64,000 bases of DNA from Ruegeria marina. Its GTDB lineage: Bacteria; Pseudomonadota; Alphaproteobacteria; Rhodobacterales; Rhodobacteraceae. Below the pieces are notes generated by a model. That model was not told the DNA's origin. It made no database searches and worked only from the letters and a program-made list of their open reading frames with translations. A program made the position numbers and the translations under genes. Where the stretch lies: contig NZ_FMZV01000008.1 in the NCBI RefSeq assembly GCF_900101475.1, positions 1 to 64,000 on the forward strand. Reading direction: 5' to 3'. Shown one piece after another: positions 44,625 to 52,778 of the stretch (its first letter is position 1; every line of letters begins with the position of its first letter).

Positions 44625-44772
44625 CTCAGGTCCCTTTGCGGATTCTGTAACACGGCAACGGCAGTAGACCGAAACCAATGAGTCTGGAGCCAAGATTTGG
44701 TGCTATCCACTGGCAATCGGGTTTTCCTAGTGTCACTTTAGACGGGAGTTTGACACACGGGTCGGGGTGGCG

Positions 44773-45495
44773 ATGGCATGGACGGCAGAGAAGATCGCCG
44801 ATCTTTTCAAGATCAAAGAAGGCAAGGGAGAGGGGGTTTCCTCTGAGACTGCGGAAGCCTTGCGAACGAACGGATATATCCGGCGCGCGACGAAGTCCGA
44901 ATTCATCACGCGCCGCGGCGATCCCGAACCGCATTTCTGTCTGATCCTGCAAGGAAAGGTCCGCCTAACCGCCTTTACGGTCGATGGGGGCGAGATCTTG
45001 ACGACCTTTCTGGGGCACGGAGAAACATGGGGTGTCCATCCCTGCATGGGCGGCTATTGCGAAACGATGGATGGGGTGGTCGAGTCGCGCACCGCCGAGA
45101 CCCTGATGCTGAGGGGACAGGTGCTCAAGAAACTGGCCTGGGAACGCTGTGACCTGATGGAGGCCATGCTTGGGATCCTGTGCAGTCGCCTCAACATGGC
45201 GACGCAATTTCTTGAACAGCATGGGACATGGACGGCCCGCGAACGTCTGGCTTGGCGGATATTGTCGCTGGCCAACGCCAGTTCAGGCCAGCCGTTGACC
45301 CAGGACCGGCGGGAATTGGCGATTTCCCAGGAGAGCCTCGCAGGGCTGGTGCGCTTGTCGTGGCAACGCACGAACAAACTGTTAAAACTGTTCGAAGCAG
45401 AAGGCGCCATCTCGCTCAAATACGGCAAGATCACTCTGGAAAGCGCCGAGATGCTTAAGCAGGAACTGAGATCGACGCGTTCATTGTCAATTTGA
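44773..45495 (+). CDS. Crp/Fnr-family transcriptional regulator
   Basis: About 240 residues. The cyclic-nucleotide-binding-like beta barrel spans residues about 20-130 (FCLILQGKVRLTAFTVDGGE, then TFLGHGETWGVHP). The winged helix-turn-helix is at about 170-225 (ISQESLAGLVRLSWQRTNKL). No N-terminal Cys cluster for an FNR-type iron-sulfur centre is seen. A GTG at 44767 is an alternative start. It lies 70 bases before the ThDP decarboxylase genes on the same strand and presumably controls that catabolic module. Its ligand is unknown. Confidence 0.88.
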   Translation: MAWTAEKIADLFKIKEGKGEGVSSETAEALRTNGYIRRATKSEFITRRGDPEPHFCLILQGKVRLTAFTVDGGEILTTFLGHGETWGVHPCMGGYCETMDGVVESRTAETLMLRGQVLKKLAWERCDLMEAMLGILCSRLNMATQFLEQHGTWTARERLAWRILSLANASSGQPLTQDRRELAISQESLAGLVRLSWQRTNKLLKLFEAEGAISLKYGKITLESAEMLKQELRSTRSLSI

Positions 45496-45564
45496 TGACA
45501 GATTGACGCCCGCCTTCTTGCCAGTTTGCCACAACGCGTAAACGTCAGGAGAAGGGACGCGTTC

Positions 45565-46086
45565 GTGGCGATCACAGATTATTCCGTGTCCGCGTCAGCG
45601 GTAGCAGAGAGTTTGGCCGACAAGAAGATTAATGCGGTCACGACGGTTCCGGGCCTAGTGCAACTGGCATTGCACGTCCGGCTGCAAGGGGATCCCTCGA
45701 TCACCTATCTTCAATGCTCGGAAGAAAATCAGGCGCTGACCAGTGCGACGGGCATGTATGTCGGCGGGCTGGAGCCTGTGATTATGATGCGGAACCAGGG
45801 GGTGTTCAACTGCATCAACACTTTGCGGTCGATCGGAACCGACGCCCGAATCCCGCTGGTGATACTAGTCGGCGCTTTCGGGCGGGAGCACGACAACTTG
45901 GGCCAGCCGGTTTCAGACAGTCGACGGGTCATGGTCAACCGTACGCAACCGGTGGTCGAGGCGCTTGGTATCCCGATTCATCACATCGAAACGGCAGACG
46001 ATCTGCCAAAGGTCGGACAGACCATTGATGCGGCGCGTGTCTGCAAATGTGCCGCTGTCGTCCATTTCGGCCACTACCTTGCCTGA
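45565..46086 (+). CDS. ThDP-dependent decarboxylase, alpha (PYR-domain) subunit
   Basis: 173 residues from the GTG at 45565 (AGGAGAAGGGA upstream). It resembles the alpha subunit of sulfopyruvate/phosphonopyruvate decarboxylases: the PYR-domain sequence TTVPGLVQLALHVRLQ, a catalytic-type Glu in CSEENQALTSATGMYVGG, and QGVFNCINTLRSIG. The alpha and beta chains together bind thiamine diphosphate and decarboxylate a 2-oxo acid to an aldehyde. The beta gene overlaps or follows immediately. Which 2-oxo acid is used cannot be read. Confidence 0.82.
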   Translation: MAITDYSVSASAVAESLADKKINAVTTVPGLVQLALHVRLQGDPSITYLQCSEENQALTSATGMYVGGLEPVIMMRNQGVFNCINTLRSIGTDARIPLVILVGAFGREHDNLGQPVSDSRRVMVNRTQPVVEALGIPIHHIETADDLPKVGQTIDAARVCKCAAVVHFGHYLA

Positions 46087-46696
46087 AGTTGAGGAGGAGC
46101 CCGGTATTGCTACTTTTCAGGCCGCTGCGATCATCCACCGCCATCGCGGGGATGCGCTGATCACCAACACGATGACGGCCATATTCGCCATTACGACTGT
46201 GTCGCCGAGCCCTCTGAACCTCGCCTCGGTTCCACTGATGGGTGGGGCGTCGGGACTGGGGTTTGGTCTCGCGATGGCGCAACCCGACCGGCATATTCTT
46301 GTGCTGAACGGCGATGCCAGCCTTCTGATGGAATTGGGCACGCTGGCGCAAATTGCTGATGTCGCTCCGCCGCGCTTCGTGCATTTCGTGTTCAACAACG
46401 CTGTCCAGTTCAATGGTCTGGCCAGCCTGGATCGACCGGGGCGAAACCTCGATTTCTGCGCGCTGGCGCAGGCTGCCGGGTATGCTTCGGCGCAGAAGGC
46501 GGACACTTCCGAGGCGCTCGACGCTATCCTGCTGCGCCTGCTGGACGCGTCGGGATCGCATTTCGTCGAACTGGCGATCGAGGCGCCGCACAAATTCACA
46601 AAGGCCACGCCGCAACCCGAAATCCCCGACCTGCAATTCGCACGGATGGGAGCGGAGGCGCAGGCGATGATGGAAGCTTTGGAGACTACGCGATGA
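46079..46696 (+). CDS. ThDP-dependent decarboxylase, beta (PP-domain) subunit
   Basis: About 196-205 residues. The ThDP/Mg motif is present as GDASLLMELGTLAQIA followed about 28 residues later by NN (FVFNNAVQFNG). PLMGGASGLGFGLAMAQP matches the PP domain of sulfopyruvate decarboxylase beta chains. The start is a problem: TTG at 46079 lacks a ribosome-binding site. A strong GAGGAGG at 46091-46097 is followed at 8 bases by ATT (46106), where homologues would be expected to start. Either an ATT start or a mutated ATG is likely. The 3' end shares ATGA with the GMC gene. Confidence 0.8.
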   Translation: MPEVEEEPGIATFQAAAIIHRHRGDALITNTMTAIFAITTVSPSPLNLASVPLMGGASGLGFGLAMAQPDRHILVLNGDASLLMELGTLAQIADVAPPRFVHFVFNNAVQFNGLASLDRPGRNLDFCALAQAAGYASAQKADTSEALDAILLRLLDASGSHFVELAIEAPHKFTKATPQPEIPDLQFARMGAEAQAMMEALETTR

Positions 46697-48309
46697 AAAC
46701 GGATTTCGACTATGTTATTTTTGGCGCCGGGTCGGCCGGCTGCGTTCTGGCCAACCGCCTGTCCCAGAGCGGCAAGCACAGCGTCCTGCTGGTCGAGGCC
46801 GGCGGGGCGGACAAGAGCATGTGGATCGACATGCCACTGGGTATCGGCAAGATTTGGCAGGACGCCCGAATCTCCTGGCAATACTGGACCAACCCTGAAT
46901 CAGCTCTGACCGGGCAAAAGGTGTTCTGGCCCCGCGGGGCGGTACTGGGCGGATCGTCGTCGATCAACGGCATGATCTTCGTGCGTGGCGAGCCCCGGCG
47001 CTATGACGAATGGGCCGAAGCCGGCAACAAGGGGTGGGGCTGGAAGGACCTCTATCCCCACTTCAAGCGGCTTGAGGATGCTCCTGCCGATACGCAGGAC
47101 CCAACCCGCGGGCGCGGAGGGCCGATGGCTTGTTCCTACGGCGTCTATCGCGATCCGATCAGCCAACGCTTCATCGACGCAGCACAGGGAGTAGGGATTC
47201 CCTTCAACCCCGACTACAACGGTGAAAAGGCAGATGGCGTCGGCTGGTTGCAATTCACGATCAGGAACGGCAAGCGCCATTCGACGGCGAGGGGCTATCT
47301 CCACCCGGTCACGGATCGGCGCAACCTGACCGTCCTGACACATGCACCCTGCGAGAAGGTTCTGTTCAAGGGCAAGCGTGCAACCGGCGTGCGAATTCGT
47401 CACGACGGGATGACGCACGACATCAAGGCTCGCCGCGAGGTCATCTTGTCGGCTGGGCCGATCATCAGCCCCAAGATCCTCGAATTGTCCGGTGTCGGTC
47501 AGTCCGAATTGCTGAAGCGGCATGGGATCGAGGTGCTGCGCGACCTGCCCGGCGTGGGTGAAAATCTGACCGACCACCTGCACACGCGGTTCAACTACAA
47601 AGTCAACAAATCGGTCACGCTGAACGATATCCTCAACAGTAAACTGCGCAGCGTTCAGGCGGGGATCCGGTATTTCACCACCGGCAAGGGTCTGCTGGCG
47701 ACTTCTACCGTGACGGCGCATGCCATGACGCGCTCGCACGACGCTGCGCCTTATGCGGATCTGAAGTTGCAGATTGCGATGTATTCCGCAAAGGACCGCT
47801 ACTTGTCCAAGACCGGCAAACCGACCGACCCGTTCTCCGGGATCGGGCTGGGGCAGTTCCACATCTATCCCGAAAGCCGTGGAGCGGTGCATATCATCTC
47901 GGCCGATCCGACCGTCGACCCCGAAATGAACGCCAACTATTTCTCTGCGCAGGGCGATGCGGAAACGGCCCTGAAAGGCATGCGCAAGTTGCGCGAGATC
48001 GCGCGGCATCCGGCAATGGCGCAGCACATCGTCGAGGAAAGTGATCCGGGGTTCGACATCGAAAGCGATGACGAGATCATCGACTTCATGAAACGTACCG
48101 GGCAGACATCGTGGCATCCGGTTTCATCCTGTCGCATGGGGTCGGGGCCTCTGGACGTGGTCGACGACCGTTTGCGCGTGCACGGTCTGGAGGGGCTGCG
48201 GGTAATCGACTCGTCGATTTTCCCGACCATGCCGGCGACCAACACTAACATTCCTACCATCGCTACCGCCGAGAAAGGCGCTGTGATGGTGCTGGAAGAC
48301 GCGAAATAG
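46693..48309 (+). CDS. GMC-family oxidoreductase (choline-dehydrogenase-like)
   Basis: 538 residues. FAD motif YVIFGAGSAGCVLANRLSQS at about 7-26, then GGSSSINGMIFVRG. The active site holds the His in TSWHPVSSCRMG (about 472) and the C-terminal ATNTNIPTIATAEKGA. It oxidises an alcohol to an aldehyde. It overlaps the ThDP beta subunit by 4 bases and is followed at once by a broken acyl-CoA ligase, so the module probably channelled alcohol, aldehyde and acid intermediates. The substrate is not known. Confidence 0.9.
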   Translation: MKTDFDYVIFGAGSAGCVLANRLSQSGKHSVLLVEAGGADKSMWIDMPLGIGKIWQDARISWQYWTNPESALTGQKVFWPRGAVLGGSSSINGMIFVRGEPRRYDEWAEAGNKGWGWKDLYPHFKRLEDAPADTQDPTRGRGGPMACSYGVYRDPISQRFIDAAQGVGIPFNPDYNGEKADGVGWLQFTIRNGKRHSTARGYLHPVTDRRNLTVLTHAPCEKVLFKGKRATGVRIRHDGMTHDIKARREVILSAGPIISPKILELSGVGQSELLKRHGIEVLRDLPGVGENLTDHLHTRFNYKVNKSVTLNDILNSKLRSVQAGIRYFTTGKGLLATSTVTAHAMTRSHDAAPYADLKLQIAMYSAKDRYLSKTGKPTDPFSGIGLGQFHIYPESRGAVHIISADPTVDPEMNANYFSAQGDAETALKGMRKLREIARHPAMAQHIVEESDPGFDIESDDEIIDFMKRTGQTSWHPVSSCRMGSGPLDVVDDRLRVHGLEGLRVIDSSIFPTMPATNTNIPTIATAEKGAVMVLEDAK

Positions 48310-48317
48310 GGGGCGGC

Positions 48318-49940
48318 CTAGACCGCATCTGGCATAAAATCTATGGCACGATCCCGGCCGAGATCGAGACCTCGGGAACGATTGTCGATCTGCTGGACGA
48401 GGCGGTGGCGACATGGGGCGACAAGCCGGCCTTTCACTGTCTGCACACCGATCTGACCTTTGCCGAGGTCGACAGGCTGTCGCGTGATGTCGCCGCGTGG
48501 CTTCAGACCGAAACGGGGCTGATGAAGGGCGACCGTGTTGCTGTGATGATGCCCAACCTTCTGGTGCATCCGGTCATCAGTTTTGGCATCATCCATGCCG
48601 GCGGAGTTCAGGTGAATTTCAGCCCGCTGTATACGCTCCGCGAACTGGCCCATCAGCTCAACGACGCCGGTGTCGAGACCATCTTCATCTTCAACCAGGT
48701 GACGCCGACCTTGGCGGCGGTACTGGAACAAAACGGTGTCCGGACGATAGTCACCAGCGGGCTGTTCGACCTGTGCGATCTTCAGGCTTCGAACCCGCCG
48801 GTTCATCCGGACGTTGCCAGCCGGGCGCGCCCCCCTACCGCAGGTCCTTGTGGCCGGGCGGGCCATGGAGTTCCATCAGCCCGATATCACGCCTGACGAC
48901 CTGATATTCCTGCAATACATCGGCGGCACAACCGGATTGTCCAAGGGCGCAATGCTGAGCTACGGCAATCTGGTGTCGAACATTGCAGGGTTTGAGGCTT
49001 GGGTAGGCGATGTGACACGTCCGGGTCAGGAACTGGTCGTCACGGCATTACCACTCTATCACATCTTTGCGCTGATGGTGAATTTCCTGTGCTATTTCAA
49101 GCTGGGCCCCCACAATGTGCTGATCCCCAATCCGCGCGATCTGCCATCGCTGGTTCAGGAGTGGAAGAAATGGCGCGTGACCGCGTTTACCGGGGTCAAT
49201 ACGCTCTATAATGGCCTGCTCAACACGCCCGGCTTCGACCAATGCGACTTTTCCGGGCTGACCGTGTCTTTCGGCGGCGGATCGGCGACGCAACGCTCGG
49301 TTTCGGACCGCTGGAAGCAACTGACGGGCCTACATATCTCGCAAGGTTACGGGCTGTCCGAGACCTCGCCTATCGTCTCGTCAAACCTGCTGAATGCACC
49401 GGATTTCACCGGCACTGTCGGCATCGCTTTTCCGTCAACCGATATCAGGATTCTTGGCGAAGATGGTCAGGGCATGGGCATAGGCGAACCTGGTGAAATC
49501 TGCGTCAAGGGTCCTCAGCTGATGAAGGGCTACTGGGGGGTGAGGCCGAGTGGGACGCGTATTTCACACCGGACGGCTATTTTCGCACCGGCGACATCAC
49601 CGCGGTGGACAAAGACGGCTATATCCGCCTCGTCGATCGCAAGAAGGACATGGTTCTGGTCTCGGGGTTCAACGTCTTTCCCAATGAGATGGAGGATGTT
49701 CTGGCCGGCATGGACGCCCTGCTGGAGAGCGCCTGTGTCGGTGTGCCGGACGACAAGACGGGCGAGGCGGTCAAGGTGTTCTGCGTGAGGAAGGACCCTA
49801 CCGTCGCCGAAGAAGACGTCATTGCCTTCTGCCGGCAGAAGCTGACCGCCTACAAGGTTCCACGGCATGTCGAGTTCGTTACGGAACTGCCGAAATCGAC
49901 TGTCGGAAAGATCCTTCGGCGCGAGTTGCGCAGCACCTGA
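48318..49940 (+). pseudogene. AMP-dependent acyl-CoA synthetase, frameshifted and start-less
   Basis: Similarity to long-chain acyl-CoA ligases begins at DRIWHKIYGTIPAEI (about 48321), but the triplet in the start position is CTA. One frame runs to about 48830 (GDKPAFHCLHTDLTF). A shift at a run of six C moves it to the frame with the AMP-binding motif YIGGTTGLSKGAMLSY and GYGLSETSPI. A second shift at a run of six G (about 49540) leads to [20 protein letters not shown] and [12 protein letters not shown]. All motifs survive, so decay is recent or the indels are sequencing errors. First usable start: GTG 48405. Confidence 0.85.
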
Positions 49941-50079
49941 TCGGACGCGACAGGTTGTCACAAGATTGTCAAATGTGAGACAGTTTATGGCCTGCTGACG
50001 CCCTAGACTCGAATGCAACGTTTTCTGGGAGGAGAAACGCAGGAAACGGAAGAATTGGGTTTCGGCCGTCGCGCTTGGG

Positions 50080-51030
50080 GTGACTTTCGCCGCATCGTCG
50101 ACGTCTGTTGCCACGCTGAAGGTCGCGTCGATTTCGCCGGAGGGCTCGGTATGGAGCCAGCAGGCCATCGACTTCATGGACAAGGTCAGGGAGTCCGGCG
50201 CGGACATCGAGTTCGAATATTTTCTGAACGCTCAACTCGGCAACCAGCCCGACACGCTCAAGAGCATGCTGTCGGGCCGGGTCGATATCTGGATTGGCGT
50301 GATGCCCTTCCTGTCTGCGGTCACGCCCGAAGTCACGCTGTTCACGATGCCTTATGCGTTCGACAACATTGATGAGGTCAAATGCGTCGTGCCCAAGATG
50401 AAGGCCCCAGCGGCGGATCTGGCCGGTGACAAATACAAGCTTTTGGCCGTGGTGCCGGTCGGCGTTCAGGACGTGGCAGCCGCCGAACCCATTTACAAGC
50501 CCGAGGATCTGGCAGGGAAGAAGGTCCGCGTTGCCCCGTTGCCGTCGACGATGGCCTTCTTCGGCTCTGTCGGCGCTACAGCACAGCCTTTGCCCGGCGC
50601 AGAAACGGCTTCGGCGCTGCAAACGGGCCTGGTCGAGGCGGTGGATCTGAACCCAGCCTTCGTCGTGCTGACCGGATCTCACAAGATCGCCAAGTATCAC
50701 ACGCCGACCAACCACAACTACAACATCGGAGCCTATGCCATCTCGATGCGGACTTGGGCCAAACTGGACGACGCGCAAAAGGCAGCGTTGATCAAGGCTG
50801 GCGACGAGTTGGATTTCGCCAAGCAGGTGGATGAACTGGCCGCGTTCGATCGGCAGGTGCCTGCCAAGGGCGCCGCGGACGGTATGGAAACCGTGACTCT
50901 TAGCGCCGAAGACAACGAGACCTGGCGCCAGGCGGGGCTTGCCATCTGGGACAAGGTGCTTGCCGACACGCCGGGCGACATATCGACCTTCCGGGCGAAG
51001 TTTGACGCCGCCAAGAGCGAATGCAAGTAA
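50080..51030 (+). CDS. dctP: TRAP transporter substrate-binding protein DctP (start codon lost?)
   Basis: The mature part matches DctP: STSVATLKVASISPEGSVWS, then QLGNQPDTLKSMLSGRVDIW, then GLVEAVDLNPAFVVL. A signal peptide (KRKNWVSAVALGVTFAASST) is encoded upstream of the GTG at 50080. Its expected start triplet at 50041 is AGG, correctly spaced after GGAGGAG. If translation starts at GTG 50080 the signal is cut, and the protein could not be exported. It normally binds an organic acid in the periplasm for DctQM. The annotated GTG is the first usable start. Confidence 0.8.
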   Translation: MTFAASSTSVATLKVASISPEGSVWSQQAIDFMDKVRESGADIEFEYFLNAQLGNQPDTLKSMLSGRVDIWIGVMPFLSAVTPEVTLFTMPYAFDNIDEVKCVVPKMKAPAADLAGDKYKLLAVVPVGVQDVAAAEPIYKPEDLAGKKVRVAPLPSTMAFFGSVGATAQPLPGAETASALQTGLVEAVDLNPAFVVLTGSHKIAKYHTPTNHNYNIGAYAISMRTWAKLDDAQKAALIKAGDELDFAKQVDELAAFDRQVPAKGAADGMETVTLSAEDNETWRQAGLAIWDKVLADTPGDISTFRAKFDAAKSECK

Positions 51031-51106
51031 TCTGACAACAAAGGATCGACAAGCCGGCGGCTGTGGCATCACGTCGCCGGCTTGTCGTTCGGAGGTAAAG
51101 TTGGCC

Positions 51107-51610
51107 ATGGAGACCGTCGCCCGTTCTGCGCTGGCCCTACTTTTGAGTTCCGAAAAAGCGTTGGCGTTTTGCACTTTTGTCGTGATGCTTGGCGCCCTGA
51201 TCGCCGACATCGTCGGTCGCGAAGTGTTCGGGCAGGGGGTGTTCGGCTTTGTCCGGGTTGCGGTCTATGCGCTGATCCTGTGCGCGCTGGTGGGGTTTGG
51301 CATAGCGACCGCGACCGGAGGGCACCTGCGCCCTAAATTTCTTGACGGGGTGCTTGCCGGACCGGTCGAAACTGCTGGGGTCCGCGCCGGCCAGGTGGTT
51401 TCTGCACTGATCCTGCTCATGCTCGCCAAGGCGTCCTGGGATGTCGCGAACTTCTCCCGCGAAATCGGTGAGCGCGACGTGACCCTCGGCTGGCTGGTCT
51501 GGCCGATGCAGGTGTCGATGCCCATTGCCTTCACCCTCTCGGCGCTGCGCCACGCGGCCTATGCCGTTTGGCCGGACCTGTCTCCCATCGAGTCGGAGAG
51601 CATCGAATGA
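51107..51610 (+). CDS. dctQ: TRAP transporter small permease DctQ
   Basis: 167 residues with four hydrophobic segments (TFVVMLGALIADIVGREVFG is the first). It has the DctQ pattern of a small four-helix protein, with LGWLVWPMQVSMPIAFTLSA near the C-terminus. GGAGG lies at 51091; TTG at 51101 is spaced better than the ATG at 51107, so the start may be six bases earlier. Its stop overlaps the DctM start (ATGA). Confidence 0.85.
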   Translation: METVARSALALLLSSEKALAFCTFVVMLGALIADIVGREVFGQGVFGFVRVAVYALILCALVGFGIATATGGHLRPKFLDGVLAGPVETAGVRAGQVVSALILLMLAKASWDVANFSREIGERDVTLGWLVWPMQVSMPIAFTLSALRHAAYAVWPDLSPIESESIE

Positions 51611-52704
51611 GCGGCATTCTACTCCTTTTCCTCTCGATCCTGTTTCTGGTCCTTCGGGTTAACCTGATCCTGATCCTGATCTTTATCGCGGGCTACTCCT
51701 ACATTGTCTGGGGCGGTGGCGAACTCGAATATTTCGCCGCCGATCTCTGGTCGGCAATGGATCGCGAACTGGTCCTGGCCGTTCCGCTGTTCATCCTGGT
51801 CGGCTCTGTGATGAGCAGGGGGAGTATCGAGGCACGCCTGGTTGCCGTCATGATCGCTCTGACCCGCCCGGTTCCTGGCGGGCTGGCCGTGGCCGCGATC
51901 CTAAGTTGTGCCGTCTTTTCCGCGATCTCCGGCGCCAGCATCGTGACCATGCTGGCCATCGGCACGATCCTGTATCCGGCGATGCTGGAAAACGGCTATT
52001 CTAGGCACTTCTCCATCGGCGCGCTTGCAGCTGGCGGCACGCTGGGCATCGTGATCCCGCCGTCGATTCCGATGATCATCTACGGAATAATCACGGAAAG
52101 TCCGATTGCCGACCTGTTCAAGGCCGGGATCGGCCCTGGCATCCTGCTGACGGGGGTCTTTTCACTCTATGCCGTCGTCTACAACCGCAAGATGGCGGTC
52201 AGCCGCCTGTCCCTGGCGGAACTCTGGGGCGCGCTTTTGCACGGGATCCCTGCGCTACTGATGCCGATCATCCTGCTGGGCGGAATCTACTCGGGCTACT
52301 TCTCTCCGACCGAATCCGCCGCCGTCGCGCTGCTTTGTGCGTTGCTGATCGAGGCGGTGCTTCTTAGGGAATTGCGGTTCCGGGACTATTTCGAGATCAC
52401 CGTCGACGCTTCGAAAATGGTCGGCTCGCTGTTCCCGCTGATCGCCATCGCAGCCAGTATCAACCTGTTGATCACCGAGCACCGGGTCCCTCACCACATC
52501 GTTGAATTCATGGCTCATCATATCGAGAGCCAGACCAGCTTTCTGATGCTGACCAACCTGCTGCTGCTGGTTATGGGCTGTTTTATGGACACGGTTTCGG
52601 CAATTACCGTCGCTGCGCCGCTGCTCTCGCCGGGTGGTGCGGTTTTTCCGCAGCATAAGGGACAGCCATACTGCCCTTGGAGAGACTGGTTCACATTTGT
52701 CTGA
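51607..52704 (+). pseudogene. dctM: TRAP transporter large permease DctM, 3'-truncated by IS6 remnant
   Basis: The N-terminal ~342 residues match DctM (SCAVFSAISGASIVTMLAIG, then IPPSIPMIIYGI, then IYSGYFSPTESAAVALLCAL). After CFMDTVSAITVAAPLLSP the frame enters an IS6 right-end remnant and stops 20 residues later. Family members are about 420-440 residues, so the last helices are missing. With the defective dctP start, the transporter is most likely inactive. Confidence 0.88.
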
Positions 52705-52711
52705 CACCGCC
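52633..52711 (+). mobile_element. IS6-family right-end remnant
   Basis: Sequence from about GTGGTGCGGTTTTTCCGCAG through CATAAGGGACAGCCATACTG to a diverged right repeat (CTGACACCGCC) matches the last ~80 bases of the IS6 copies. The rest of the element is absent, pointing to recombination or deletion that joined dctM to this end. Confidence 0.75.
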
Positions 52712-52778
52712 GTTTTGATTTTTCACGTCGTAACGAATACGCTCTTGAGCCTGTCTGTTCGAAGTGTTCGAGGGGGCG

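Noticed and set aside
43881-44632. 8-base target duplication of the IS6 copy at 43889
   Set aside because: Flanking octamers differ (TTGTAGTT and CTCAGGTC), which fits recombination or old insertion rather than a simple recent transposition.
46900-48117. 405-codon minus-strand open frame over the GMC oxidoreductase
   Set aside because: Antisense to an FAD enzyme with all motifs present.
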